In this document: positions 12,301-27,300 of the stretch, piece after piece
Position numbering within the stretch: position 1 is the stretch's first letter
Layout of the letters: every line of letters starts with the position of its first letter
From: Crossaster papposus
Taxonomy: Eukaryota; Echinodermata; Asteroidea; Velatida; Solasteridae
Direction of reading: 5' to 3'
DNA length: 64,000 nucleotides
Assembly: GCA_037893245.1 (NCBI GenBank)
Contig: JBAIAA010000074.1
Span: 558,001 to 622,000, forward strand
Made by a program: the position numbers and the translations under genes
The notes under the pieces: model-generated
Database searches by the model: none
Told to the model about the DNA's origin: nothing
What the model saw: only the letters and a program-made list of their open reading frames with translations

Positions 12301-15300
12301 GATACTTCACAATAAATGTTTATCTCGAAAATTGAACGTATACTACATGTACTAGAGAGGGATTACATCTTTTTGATATCCTAAAATTATCCTGAAACAC
12401 ACTGCAGCTGGGGTGATTTGGCATGTACCACTGACTTGCAGTAAAGAACTCTTATAGAGGAAGGGTTAAAGGTAGTATACACCATTTGCAGATATCGAAA
12501 ATATTTACTACCGAATTATTAGGAAATTTCTTACTCATTTGAAAGTAAATAATGATTCTAGGCATCCAGCAAAATGATTGCGCTAGATATCCTGAATTTA
12601 TTCCAAAAAATTGAATTTTATAAAAAAAAAAACCGCGATCGCCGTCCGGTGATCTGCCCAACGCCGGTTGAAAACAAACCCTGTTTTTCGTACTTTTCTC
12701 GGCATCCATGATTGTAAAACTTTGGACAGGTCAGTTAAACGATATTTACTATGAAATACAACCCCCAAATCTACCCATTAATGATAACTCAAGCAATTAC
12801 CAATGGTGTATACTACCTTAAGCATTCAGTGCTACACTAGTGTATTTGCAATTGTTGTTAAAGTTACATTTGTTCAATCGTCATTTGCAATGTGATAATT
12901 CCAATTGTACTGGTTAAACATTCAACCGTCTGTTATTAAAAAATAACTGTGACGGGTGTTTGTCTTATTTCCTCTCATTTATTGTTATCTCCTCGTAGTA
13001 TGGCACGACAGGACTTGTGTGGGCTGCCCGAAAGGGTCACATAGGCTGCGTGAAGGCGTTGCTACACCACGGCGCCAATGTGGACCTTGCTGGCATGGTG
13101 AGTGCTTAAAAGTGTGTCGCTGCCAATCACGTTATTGTATTGATGGTTCGAACAAAATGAGGCTTAAAGAAACCATATACCATTTGTTGTGCATTTTTAA
13201 TGTTCGATGCAGAAAAAAGTGCTAAAAATATTTTTAAAAGTGCTTGACAAACAATCTGATGAAGTTTTTAGCTCTGAATGCTGTAAATAAAAATAAAAAA
13301 ATATTCTAAGATTTTGATTTAAATTCAAAATTAGCTGAGTTCGAATTGCAGCCACAATCTGCGTTAAGGGCATGTTCTCAACCAGCGGATTGCAGCTACG
13401 CGTGTGTCAAGAGTAGCGCCAACGCGTGCGCCGCATCGTTGAACACTTTTTGCAGAAATTTATAAATATGCATCTCGGACCAATGGCATTATTTTGTTAT
13501 TTTCTTCAAAATGACAGCATGCCAGATGGAATAATTTCAAAGGGAATTTAGAATAATTAATACCTTAAAGTTGACATTAGTAGTTTAGAAATGACATCCT
13601 TTATTTTTAGAAGGAATAATTCCACAGAGAGTTTAAAGGTAGGATACACCATTTGCAGATATCGAAACAATTACTACCGACTTATTAGGAGATATCTTAC
13701 TTATTTAAAAGTAAATAATGATTGTAGGCATCCAGCAAAATGATTGCGCTAGATATCTTGTAATTATTCCGAAAAATTGAATTTAATAACAAAAAAATTG
13801 TGATCGCCGGACGGCGATCGCGAAAAAAACCACCCAAAACATAAGAATAACTGCTCGACGCCGATTGTGAAAACAAACGCTGTTTTTTGTGCTTTTCTCA
13901 GCATCATTGGACAGGTCAGTTAAACGTTATTTTAAAATACAACCCCCCAAATCCACCCATTCATGATAATTCGAGCAATTACTAATGGTGTATACTACCT
14001 TTAGGTCAATAATACCTTTACTACCAGTAAATACTTTACTAACAGTATTTTGGTTGGTTATTTTTTGGATAGCTGCAAAATGTATAGTATACCGAAGCTT
14101 TAAGTCTAGCAACTCTAGCAAGATTGTGTATTTTCCCCAAGCTACTGGGTTGTATTGAGTACATGGTGGTTTATACAATTTAATCAGTCGTGGGTAAATG
14201 TGACCTGTCACCACAAAATGAGAGTAAAGTCGGAAATATTTTAAATTTAGATATTGGTATTTTCAAATTCTTGAGAAAGAGAGCTTTCCAACAGTACATA
14301 ACACTTGGGGGTTTTGCGATAAAAACTTTTTACAGCGCTCTATAAGTCCTGGGTTTCACAAAACGTGTTTGTGAGAAAACTTACTTTAAACATCTTAAAC
14401 AAAACACGCAAAAGATTACAAAACAGGACAGGTAAGGTTCGGTTGAGCATAGCAACGGCTATGTTCTAATCATTATTTCTTCTTGAAATTTTCCTCACAT
14501 ACAAACTATTGTATAAACAACAAAATATCAAAAATTCGAAAACGTGGGATACTTACGATGACCTGATTTGCATATTTAATTACCTTGTTAATTAGACCAC
14601 TTTCGGACATTATTCCAAACACTAGCTACGCAAACACTTTGCAAAATCGCGTAATTTAGGATGTTTTCGATCATCTGATCTCACCCAAAAAATGGGAATA
14701 TGTAGAGGAGGACTTAGGCTTTCCAAATTACACAAAATCTCAAAATAGACCACCCCTTCATATTTTGACTTTGGATGGCCATATCTCCGAATCACATAGT
14801 GCGACTTTACTCTCATTTTGTGGTGACAGGTCACAAATGTTAAATTACATCTTCTGACTCCAGTTGGTTGCTACTGAAATGGTTTCTACTGCGGTTGTAT
14901 TGCTGGTCTACGTGTCTGCGTTCTGATTAGATTACTGGTAGAAGGCGATGTCATGCAGAATGCAGTGTGTCTACTCTATACATTTCAAATCGTTTTCCCA
15001 CTGTCAAAAATTACTGTCAATATTCACACTCGGTGTTCTCTGACTCGATATCCTAGAGTTGATCGAGGCAGTGTTCAGTTATATTGGTTGCTACTCTACG
15101 TGCCTGTTATCCAACTGGACTACTTTAAAAGAAGAGATCATTCCGGGATCATAGAGTTGTATTAAATTTACTAGAGCCCTGACTTGACGTACAAAATGAT
15201 GCGTGCTGGGCACATACTAGTCTTTTACTGGTCTGTCTTTGATCCTACCCACAGGGACCTCACCCTTTAATCCCTCAGTCTAATCCTTCTTTTGTTGATT

Positions 15301-18300
15301 GTTCCACTGGACTCTGTGCTTTTTCTTTTGTGTTTCTCCCGCCTACCATGATGTGCATCATGCTGTATGTTGCCCAATATATATGTTTGTTTCTTGTACA
15401 CAGCCATTTTGTCTCTGAAGAAGATCTTGTTAAGATCGAAATATTAAGCCCTCTTAACTTATTTGATTTGTATATTTCAGGTCATTCCAGCCAGTAAGCA
15501 GTTTGCAGCAGTTTTAATCTTATTCATCTTTTCTAAAGATGACAGTAATTGATAGTGTGTATATCGCGTACAATCTTTTCACGCAGTGCGCCCGCAAACG
15601 ACACGGTTTATAGACCAGCTTCCCTACTCTTTCTATCGTCTTTGCAAACCTGCAGGTTTTAGCAGGTTTGCAAAGACGATAGTAAGAGTAGTGGAGCTGG
15701 TCTATAACCGTGTCGTTTGCAGGTGCACTGCGTGAAAGATTGTACGCGACGTGCACACTAGCGATTACTGTCATCTTTTGCAAAGACTAGGTGCATACAG
15801 CTTTTGTACGACTATTTGTCTATCTGCGTCTGTATTCTATACAGGTGCGCTTTCGAAACCAATACACCTCAAACCCAAATGCACAATAGGTAAAATTAGC
15901 ATTTATCTTTGCTCTACGCAAACAACACAAACATGTGGCCATACCCACTGCAGATGATTTCACTCCAAAGTGCACTTTCAAAGTTCACTCCATCTAATTT
16001 TTATTATGTTCGACAAAGACGCACATGAATTAAAAAAATGTCTGTGCGCAGGACAGCTCCAAAACATCTCACTAGGAAATGCGCATGATGTGATTTTGCA
16101 TTCAAAGCGGACACGGTCCTTAGCAAGATGTGATTTCAACAAAGTTTCTAAAATCACATCCAAATGCTCTAAATTCACATCCGTTTCTAAATTCACAGCC
16201 TGGGTTTTGGATTCTAACGACTTTACCCAGGATATGAATTTGGACTGAGGATGTGAATTTAAAGCAATTTGGACGTGTTTTTTTTTCTTCAAATCTTTTG
16301 TTGAAATCATTTCCTGCTAATGAATGTGTCTGCTTTGAATGCAACATACTTTTCCAAATTCACAGCATGGGTTAAGTCGTTAAGATCCAAATGCACATCC
16401 ACTAGATGTGCATTTGGATTCTAACGATTTTACCCAGGATAGGAATTTGGACTGAGGATGTGAATTTAAAGCAATTTGGATGTGATTTTTTTTCAAATCT
16501 TTTGCTGAAATCATTTCCTGCTAATGATTGTATTTGCTTTGAATGCAAAATCACATCATTCCCGTTCCTAGTACATCTGCGCGTAAGAATGAGGTGTTAG
16601 TGCTCTAGCAGTAATTTAATATAGCTCTATGTTTAGAATGCAGTGTGGCTAGATACATTTGAAATCGTTGACCCAATGTGAGAGATCCTAGTCAATAACC
16701 ACACTCACTGCTCTCTGGCTCAATATCCCAGAGTTGATTAAGGCAGTGTTTTGAAAGCGACTAGACAGCAGGCAATCGTGTTGTCTTTTTTGCTATAGGG
16801 ACGTCGATAATGCGATTCTTGCGTGATCCTTCGCAGACTTCCTGCACTTGCACTTCTGCAGCGAGTGACCTCCGTTCTCTGCTCCACTGCAGTCTACCAT
16901 GTCGCGCATTATCGGGCTTATCCGAGTGTGGCAGGATGTCTGTAATGTTTGTCTGTAATGTTTGTCTAGGGGACGTGGTTGGGACTACGGGAGTCTGTGA
17001 ATTGTACAGAGGTTTTAAATCCAGATGTTGAAAGAATTTCGTATCTAGACTTGAAATGTTGTTATGCTGAGGAGGTCCCATCACAATGGACGCTTATATG
17101 TAACCGGCTCTACAAAAAGGTGTATTATGTCGCAAAATAAGAAATTGATTTATATACATGGTTAAAACGCCCACAACATAAGCTTTCATTTGGTATAAAA
17201 TATAGCTCCATAGCCCCTCTCGTTTTGGAGATTTGACGTGTTTACATATTGATTACTTCCTTGGAGTTCAAATTATACAACTGAGAAAACAGGCTTTGAA
17301 ATATCCGGCTCTGTTGTACCGGTACTACAACAGAACGATGCACACAAAATGGTATTTTTCCCACTTTATTCAGCAAAATCAACATTTCTTTGAATGAAAC
17401 CTGTAACTATAGGTATTAAAAATGTAATTCATGACAAAAAATGAAAATCACCTTTTGATGAAATGTTTACCCTCTCAACGTTGAGCGGGCCATTACATGA
17501 TAGTGCACAGCGCGACTTAATACACCTTTTTGTAGAGCCGGTCACATATGTCGGGTTGAAGAACACTGTTTAGAAATTGGAAAACTTCTTTGATAAATAA
17601 TATTTTTTTCGTGGCCCATATCTTTTTGTACACAGGAACTGGGGTGCTGTCCAGATAGGGTATTCTTTTCCCAGAGGTTGTCAACTGGATTCTGTAGTAG
17701 TGTGCTCGGCTTTTTACCTAGCTGTTTCATAATTATCATTGATACAAAATGTACAATTTTTGTATTTTTTTCAACATAATATTCTTAGTCAAACTTTTGA
17801 CGACAAAGAACAGATCTGTAGTTTGCATTCGATTGGTTAACCATTGTATTTTATGAAGTATGATAAAACCACAAATCGTCTTAACCATCGTTTTAGGCAG
17901 ATTTTGGTGCTCTAAAAGTGTCCTTTATTATCATTATTACAATTTTGTAACAATTGTGAAATTATTCCTTCTGGCATCCTGTCATTTTAAAGAATATAAT
18001 AAAAGAAGTCCAAAAAATGCGTCTCAGAGATTTTGATAAAATTTCCATTAGTAGTTAATTCAAAATCGCAATCTCGGATTATACAGCATTCACAGAGCTA
18101 AAACTGTGTCAGGTTTATAGTTTAGTTTGAGAACTGTAAATGTGACGCGCTCTGCAAAAATGAGTCTGATGTCGCATAATACATTTTCACATGAAGGACT
18201 GTTTATTGTCTTAGAGGTGATTTTTTTTTTCAACAGATCATTTTTTTGTTTTAAGGAATTTTGGTTTCTCCGACACCTATTTTTTTCAGAACTGATCGTT

Positions 18301-21300
18301 TGAAAAGGTTGTTTTGATCCCTAAAGTAGATTTATTCAAGGTTTTTGTTATCCTCTAACCATAGCATCTAATGAAGCACTAAAATTATAAATCTTCATTT
18401 CTGTTCAAATACATTTTTTAAATAACTGAGAAAAAGCAAATTTTAAACAATCGTAAAACACCAATGCATTACACTACAGAGTTGTGCCATATGCCAAATG
18501 AAAGCTTATTTCCTGCTCTTTTTGACCAACTGTAAAACTTAAAACATTGTTTTTAACACATCAGACTTATTTATGCAGAGTGGGTCACAAATGATACAAA
18601 TGCACAACTGACAAATGATATAACTACAACTTTAAAGTCATTAAATTATCATGTTTATGAACATTAAAAGCACAGTCAATTTTTGTTTGTCTGTCTGTCT
18701 TATTGTTCAGAATGCCTGGACGGCGTTGATCGTAGCGTCACGGGGCGGCTTCACCGAGGTAGTCAAAATCATCTTGCAGGAGGAGCCCAACGTTAATGCT
18801 GTGGATAAGGTGAGAATCACTCGACGCTTGGCCATGTTTGGCAGGAAGGATTCATGTGATGCAGAAAGCAGCGCATTCCTTCAAGAGTTCATCAAGTTGC
18901 GTTGAAAATTTGTGTGTCTATTTACCACTTCTTTTTTTTTGTTCTCTTTTAATTTGTGTCTGTATTTTTTTGCCTGCTTAAGGACGGAATGACAAGTCTT
19001 TGCAGTGCTGCTAAAGAGGGTCACATAGAGGCAGTGAGGTTACTGCTGGAACAATCGGCATACATGAACATTCAGGACAAGGTGAGTACTGGACAAAATC
19101 CACCAAAATCCATCACTCACGCTGCCTCCTATATATGGAATTTACACCTTGATGCCAGGGAGCAGCTATAGCTAATCTGCTTCCTGCTTATCTGCTTCCT
19201 GCTAATCCACCTCCCGCTAATCCACCACCAGCTAATCCACCTTCCGCTAGTCCACCTTCCGCTAGTCCACCTCCCGCTAGTCCACCTCCCGCTAGTCCAC
19301 CTCCCGCTAGTCCACCTCCCGCTAGTCCACCTTCCGCTAGTCCACCTCCCGCTAGTCCACCTCCCGCTAGTCCACCTCCCGCTAGTCCACCTCCCGCTAG
19401 TCCACCTTCCCCTAGTTCACCTCCCGCTAATCCACCTCCCGCTAATCCACCTCCCGCTAATCCACCTCCCGCTAATCCACCTCCCGCTAATCCACCTCCC
19501 GCTAATCCACCTCCCGCTAATCCACCTCTCGCTAATCCACCTGGAATGCTGTTGGCTGTGCTCTGCTGTAGAACATGGCCTGTGTGGCATCTGCACGCTC
19601 GAGTCCATTGTGCAATGCAGAGGCTGAACAGAGGCTGCTGTGCAGTCATGCCCATAATCCGGTGCCTGGAATGTTGTTGGCTGTGCTACCCTGGAGAACA
19701 CGGCCTGTGTGACATCTGCACGCTCAGGTCCATTGTGCAATGCAGGTGCTGTGCAGTCATGCCCATAAACCGGTGCAGTGAGGAATTAAATCCGACGTCA
19801 AGGGGTTAATTTAACCACCACTGAAGTGGTGGGTGGTTGTTGGTGGACTTGATATGCATAACTATGTACAGGGCAATAGCAGTACTGCATAATGGACAAC
19901 ATCGATCAGGTTCCCCCGTCCTAGTTAACACCATAGGGACATTTAAAAAACATTTGCAAAAATATTTATTGTAGACCACATCTCGCAAAAGTAGTGAGTG
20001 CCCAGGAAAAGCAGCTCAGACATGAAAAAAAAGGGAAGCCTAACCTCTATTCCCAAGCCAATTATCCCTCTAGTCTATCCGATCCAACGAATCCATACCT
20101 TGCGACAATAGCAAAACACTGCCGACTTCAGTTTTATCTGTTTGCGCTCTTACAGATTGCCCCCCCCCCCCCCCCCCCCCCCTCCTCTACCTCATTGTTT
20201 TAGCTTTGCCTAAGTCAACAATCACAGTCGGCTGACTCGGAAATGTTATCCAAACTCAAAGACAGATTTCCCCCGAGTATCGGGGCCAATTCAGGCCGAT
20301 GTCTGGGATGGTGTTACTGTAGACGGCGTTGGAGGCCCGTTATTTCAACTGGAGTCGTGGCATGATACTGCCATCAGACTTAATTGGCATTGCCTGCAGC
20401 GCAAGGCCATCTGGGCTGAAGGATTAGACCAATGTGAGAAACGGTCTTGTGACTTTGTGGACAAATCCTTTCATCACGGAATTGATTTTGAGTTATAACC
20501 TCCTTCCCACTGTCACCACCCATCCTCTACCCCACCCTCCACCTCATCCCACCCTCCACCCCGCTCCACCCTCCACCCCGCCCTCCACCCTCCACCCCGC
20601 CCTCCACCCCGCCCTCCACCACAACCCCACCCTCCACCACACCCCTACCCTCTACCACACCCCTACCCTCTACCACACCCCTACCCTCTACCACACCCCT
20701 ACCCTCTACCACACCCCGACCCTCTACCACACCCCTACCCTCTACCACACCCCGACCCTCTACTACACCCCGACCCTCTACTACACCCCGACCCTCTACT
20801 ACACCCCGACCCTCTACCACACCCCGACCCTCTACCACACCCCTACCCTCTACCACACCCCTACCCTCTACCACACCCCTACCCTCTACCACACCCCTAC
20901 CCTCTACCACACCCCTACCCTCTACCGCACCCCTACCCTCTACCGCACCCCTACCCTCTACCGCACCCCTACCCTCTACCGCACCCCTACCCTCTACCGC
21001 ACCCCGACCCTCTACCGCACCCCTACCCTCTACCGCACCCCTACCCTCTACCGCACCCCTACCCTCTACCGCACCCCTACCCTCTACCGCACCCCTACCC
21101 TCTACCGCACCCCTACCCTCTACTGCACCCCTACCCTCTACCGCACCCCTACCCTCTACCACACCCCTACCCTCTACCACACCCCTACCCTCTACCACAC
21201 CCCGACCCTCTACCACACCCCTACCCTCTACCACACCCCGACCCTCTACTACACCCCGACCCTCTACTACACCCCGACCCTCTACTACACCCCGACCCTC

Positions 21301-24300
21301 TACCACACCCCGACCCTCTACCACACCCCTACCCTCTACCACACCCCTACCCTCTACCACACCCCTACCCTCTACCACACCCCTACCCTCTACCGCACCC
21401 CTACCCTCTACCGCACCCCTACCCTCTACCGCACCCCTACCCTCTACCGCACCCCTACCCTCTACCGCACCCCTACCCTCTACCGCACCCCTACCCTCTA
21501 CCGCACCCCTACCCTCTACCGCACCCCTACCCTCTACCGCACCCCTACCCTCTACCGCACCCCTACCCTCTACCGCACCCCTACCCTCTACCGCACCCCT
21601 ACCCTCTACCGCACCCCTACCCTCTACCGCACCCCTACCCTCTACCGCACCCCTACCCTCTACCGCACCCCTACCCTCTACCGCACCCCTACCCTCTACC
21701 ACACCCCGACCCTCTACCACACCCCTACCCTCTACCACACCCCTACCCTCTACCACACCCCTACCCTCTACCACACCCCTACCCTCTACCACACCCCGAC
21801 CCTCTACCACACCCCGACCCTCTACCACACCCCTACCCTCTACCACACCCCGACCCTCTACCACACCCCTACCCTCTACCACACCCCTACCCTCTACCAC
21901 ACCCCTACCCTCTACCACACCCCTACCCTCTACCACACCCCTACCCTCTACCACACCCCTACCCTCTACCACACCCCTACCCTCTACCACACCCCTACCC
22001 TCTACCACACCCCTACCCTCTACCACACCCCTACCCTCTACCGCACCCCTACCCTCTACCGCACCCCTACCCTCTACCGCACCCCTACCCTCTACCACAC
22101 CCCTACCCTCTACCACACCCCTACCCTCTACCACACCCCTACCCTCTACCACACCCCTACCCTCTACCACACCCCTACCCTCTACCACACCCCTACCCTC
22201 TACCACACCCCTACCCTCTACCACACCCCTACCCTCTACCACACCCCGACCCTCTACCACACCCCTACCCTCTACCACACCCCTACCCTCTACCACACCC
22301 CTACCCTCTACCACACCCCTACCCTCTACCGCACCCCTACCCTCTACCGCACCCCTACCCTCTACCGCACCCCTACCCTCTACCGCACCCCGACCCTCTA
22401 CCACACCCCGACCCTCTACCACACCCCTACCCTCTACCACACCCCTACCCTCTACCACACCCCTACCCTCTACCGCACCCCTACCCTCTACCGCACCCCT
22501 ACCCTCTACCGCACCCCTACCCTCTACCGCACCCCTACCCTCTACCGCACCCCTACCCTCTACCGCACCCCTACCCTCTACCGCACCCCTACCCTCTACC
22601 GCACCCCTACCCTCTACCGCACCCCTACCCTCTACCGCACCCCTACCCTCTACCGCACCCCTACCCTCTACCGCACCCCTACCCTCTACCGCACCCCTAC
22701 CCTCTACCGCACCCCTACCCTCTACCGCACCCCTACCCTCTACCGCACCCCTACCCTCTACCACAGTGGACATTGGCATGAATGCTTAAGATACAAGTAT
22801 GTTAACAATTTTTATATCATTTTAACACTAAAAAATGTACTGTTTAAATGAAACTGTTTATGATGCTAACATTTTATTCTTTACTGTATATATTCCATTG
22901 TAGAATGATGAGACAGTCTTAGTCCATGCTGTTAAAGGAGGTCATCTGGACATTGTGAAACTTCTCCTAGATAAATATGCAGATGTAGACATCCAGGGCT
23001 GTGTAAGTGCATTTGTTTGTTTTTCATCTCCTTTTGATTCATGTGATCAAATTTCAGGGGGAAAAAATTACTTAACATTTCAGGTTTACGCAAGACCCAT
23101 GAAGTTTTATTTTCAAGTTTTACAGTGTAAGTACTTTTCGAGCGAAATGCTTAATTATTGCCTATACGTGGGACATAGGGCCTTTTAAAATCCTTGGCTT
23201 CATCTTTGTCTTGGGCATAAGGTAATTTTAGACTCTAAACTGCAGAAACTCCAGTCATATTGTGCTTTAGTAACATTCAATCGGTTGATATGAACCCAAA
23301 CTTTCCAATATTTCCATTTGTTTCCATTTCTATTTGCTTCTCAGTAAAATAGGAAGTCGGAGGCGAAGCCGAAGACAAAGCCAATGTTTCGAAAACACCT
23401 GCATATGGTTTGCACATTTCTGAAAATGTACCGGTACCTCTCGGTTAATACACACATGCGTTTGTTTATGGTGTGAATGGAAGACACATGCCTGGCGACA
23501 CGAAGGTGAATTGGGGTTAGAATCGAGGACGTTCTCGATGGAGATTTGTGTACAAAACCAATGAGAGATGTCGGAAAAAGTTGAGTACAAACAAAGGAAA
23601 TTATCGAGAGGAACAAAAGAAACTCCTTGATTTACACCATAAACAAACGTACATGTACATGTACAGTTTCATGAAATATACATTAGAGTTCAACTAAACT
23701 GCTGCACGTGTAATATGTATGCGTATTGGCTCTATACCCTGACTGACTATTGAACCCGAGGCAGGGTAATAATATATGCATATTGGCCTTTTACCATAAC
23801 CGACTACATGTATTTTTAAACAAATATGACACGGGGTAATATAATGCAGCTGGCCATTCGGACTTCGTTTTTACTGCTGTGTTTTAATTTGTTTGCATTC
23901 TACCATCAGATATTCCCAGTTTGCATTTCAGCAGACCCATTTTTTTTCCTTATAACAAATTTTCTTGCATAGTGCAAATCACCTCAGCTCTCCTCACAGC
24001 TAATGGACATTGCACTATTTTTTCCCTTCAGCAGTTTATTGATTTTGCCTTGTGGTGTGGGTCAAAAGTCAAATTTTGCAAAATAACCCCAACAATTCCT
24101 GAACCACAGTTAGAAAAAGTATTGAACGAGTTCTTGTCTAAGGGAGTACAAAAACACCTACACTGAACAAAAATATAAATGCCCCAAACATTGTTATTTG
24201 TCTTGATTTGTAAATAACATTGATGTCCATCTCTGCCAGTGAGGAATTGCTCAGTGATGCAGTGATTCCACCCACATCTGTGTTGTGGGTGGAATCACTG

Positions 24301-27300
24301 CATCACTGAGCAATTGTATAATGTATAATGAGTAATGTATTTTTGTGGGCGTTTATATTTTTGTTCAGTGTACAAGGTGGAAAGTGAGAACACTTTGAAA
24401 AAGTGAGAACAGTAATATTCTTGTAAGGGGGGGGGGGGGTGGTCTAGAGGCAGTTTTGGGTTATTGTATAATGAAAGTAAATGGAGAGGAATACATATTA
24501 AGCCCTGTTCGCACTGGACTTAATTTTGGCAAACTAACCGAGCCAATGGGTAACTTACCCATTTCAAGTCCAGTGCGAATAGCCTGGGTAACTTTCCTCA
24601 CAGGTAACTTACCCACGCCGTGTGGGTAGTTTAACCGAGCCAAAGGTGCCAAGGAAGATTGACCAGGTCAGTTGAACCGAGCCAGAAAATCCAGTGCGGA
24701 CGCGACGTCTCGGTTAAATCTTCCATCACCCGGTCGAACAGACGATCCGGTCGTCAAGTCGCGGTCATAGGTCACGCAGGGCGCCCTCTTTATTGTTTTG
24801 GAGCATGTTCTCGGCAATTCTACTCGCGTCAATTAAATCCAAGTGCGGACGGTGGGAAGATTAACCCATCGGAATGTTACCCGGCGTCATGGTAAAGTTA
24901 CCCAAAATGTTTATCCAGTGCGAACACGGCTTTAGGGTGATATTTAAAATTTTGGGTCGAAAACATTTTATAGATTGACAAAACAAATTGTTTTTTATGA
25001 TATATTGTAAGTGTATATAAGAACGGCTGCATTATTTATTGTCAGTACTACATGTACATTATATGTCCATTATGTGTGTCTCACAGTAATGATAGTTTGT
25101 TCAGTGGTAATAAAAAATAATATTCATCTACAACGGGGGAAAACTAAGTCGTGATGTATGTTTGGCAGATGCCTTCGAAACGGGGAGGAAAACATATTTA
25201 GGGTGATGTTAAAAAATTAGGGTCGAAAACATTATATAGATTGACAAAAACAATTTGTTTTTACGATATAATGTACCGGTAAGTGTATATAATGTACGAC
25301 GGGGAAAACTGAGTCGTGATGTGCGTTCGACAGATGCCTTCGAAACTGTCGCCTTACGGCAAATCTCAGTCACCTTTAATGCATTTGCAGTTGAATTTGC
25401 AAGGTGTGAAGCCGAACAAGATGAGAATCGCTCGAGGAGTAAAACTCGGCGCACACAGCTTAAAAAAACAAGAACCTGAATCAATCGCACACAAGGCCAA
25501 AGACACGAGTGATTACAGCACAAACACCTGATCTGTCTTGAAAAAAAAATATATATATTGTTCTGTTGACCAGACAGATCAGTGCAAGGTAAACTAAAAT
25601 GCCAATCTCTCTTCCCTCCCCCCCCCCCCCCCCCCCCCCCCCACCCCCCCAGGAAAACGAGCAAATTATCACAGCTATAATTGCTGTCTGTTTTGGGTTT
25701 TTATTTATTTGGGGGGGGCCCTACCGGTGTCTGACACACAACACTTTGCTCTAGTAATCAAATAAATGTGATTGCGTTGCTTGCCCGCACCAGTCAAACT
25801 GACAAATATTTTTCGAGCTCGTATAATTTAATCGCAGGTTTTTTTTGTTTTTTTTATGTGTCTGTTACACGGGAAAAAACAGTCGTATCTTGTTATTAGA
25901 TTTTGAAACGATTCAAAGGAAATGACAAATTTAATAGTTCGAAGATGTATGGTTGATTTTCAAAGCATTTAAGAGAAATAGGAGATATTATTTCTGTTTT
26001 GTTTTAATTTTTTTTTAAAACCATTAACAGGTTAGCGTGAAAGATTTCAGGGAGCTGCTAAGCACAAACATTTGCTAAGCACAGAAACATTATTGCTTAG
26101 TAGAAACAGTACTTGCCAAAACTCCATGTGCTTTTCATGATAAAAAAAACACTAAGAACTGAATACCTGTCAAACAATGTTTAAAAAAAGTGTCAGAATT
26201 TAAAGGTAGAATACACCATTGGTAATTGCTTGAATTATCATGGATAGGTGGATTTAAAGGGTTGCATTTATAGTAAATATTGTTTACCTGACCTGTCCAA
26301 AGTTTAACAATCATGGATGCTGAGAAAAGCAAGAAAAACGACGTTCGTTTTTAACTGGCGTCGGGCAGTTTTTCTTATGTTTTTTTTCTTTTCTTTTTTT
26401 AGCGATTGGCATCCGGCGATAGTGAATTTTAATTTTTTTATTTCAATTTTTCAGAACAATTACAGGATAACTAGCGCAATAATTTTGCTGGATGCCTACA
26501 ATCATTATTTACTTTCAAATAAGTAAGATATTTGGTAGTACAATTTTGTTGATATCTGCAAATGGTGTATCCTACCTTTTAAATGTCAATTTGTGTATTT
26601 TGAACATCAGACCATTTGTGACCCACTCCACAATAATGGGTATTTATGTCACAAAATAAATGAGTTACATGAGTTACATGTATATGGTTGGAAAGCCCAC
26701 AGCGTAAGCTTCCAGTTGGTATATAATAGAGCTCCATAGCTACTCCCATTCTGGAGATATGACATGTTTGCTTTTGATTACTTCCTTGGAGTTCAATTTA
26801 CACAACTGTGAAAACAGGCTTTGAAAAAGCCGACTTTGTTGTAGAACAACAGAACGCTGAACACAAAATGGGCGTGTTTTTCACTTTAATCATCAAAATC
26901 AACATTTCTTTGAATGAAACCTGAAAATATTGGTGTTAAAGATGTCATTAATGGCAAAAAATGTAAATCACATTTTGAGTAGTCCATCACATGATAGTGA
27001 ACTTAATAGTGACTTAATATCCTTTTTTGTAGAGCCGGTCACATTTATAGTGATACATGCAATTGTTACCTCAAGTATAGCCCAACTATTCTGCACTAAT
27101 CTACAGAACGAAGGTCACATTAGCAAGAGACTATGCACTCGCTGTGTGGCAATTTACACAAAAAAACATTCAAACATTGTAATTGATGAGAGCAAATTCC
27201 ATTTCTCTGGAGAAAAAAAATAGAATACAGAGTTAATAGAAGTGTACTTTAAGTTTCTGTAATGCAGGGTGGATGTACATGTATATTTGACTTGACTCGA

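Larger units (their letters stand above)
15153..16628. mobile_element. Family P TIR element, large composite copy (P2)
   Basis: The ends AGAGTTGTATTAAATTTACTA and AGTAATTTAATATAGCTCT match P1. TA is present on both sides. It contains an inverted family D fragment (15238-15530), a foldback hairpin (15533-15783) and an internal duplication (16130-16530) of GATTCTAACGA-TTTACCCAGGATA boxes. Confidence 0.75.

Noticed and set aside
19188..19740. Minus-strand Gly-rich open frame over the 15-bp array
   Set aside because: Same artefact of a 15-bp tandem period; no start context or homology.
20434..22851. Very long open frames (about 800 and 750 codons) on both strands of the 18-bp array
   Set aside because: The period is a multiple of three and the unit has no stop codon in those frames, so both strands stay open by construction. 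The sequence is intronic, and its variants are blocks of unit types with no sign of codon selection.
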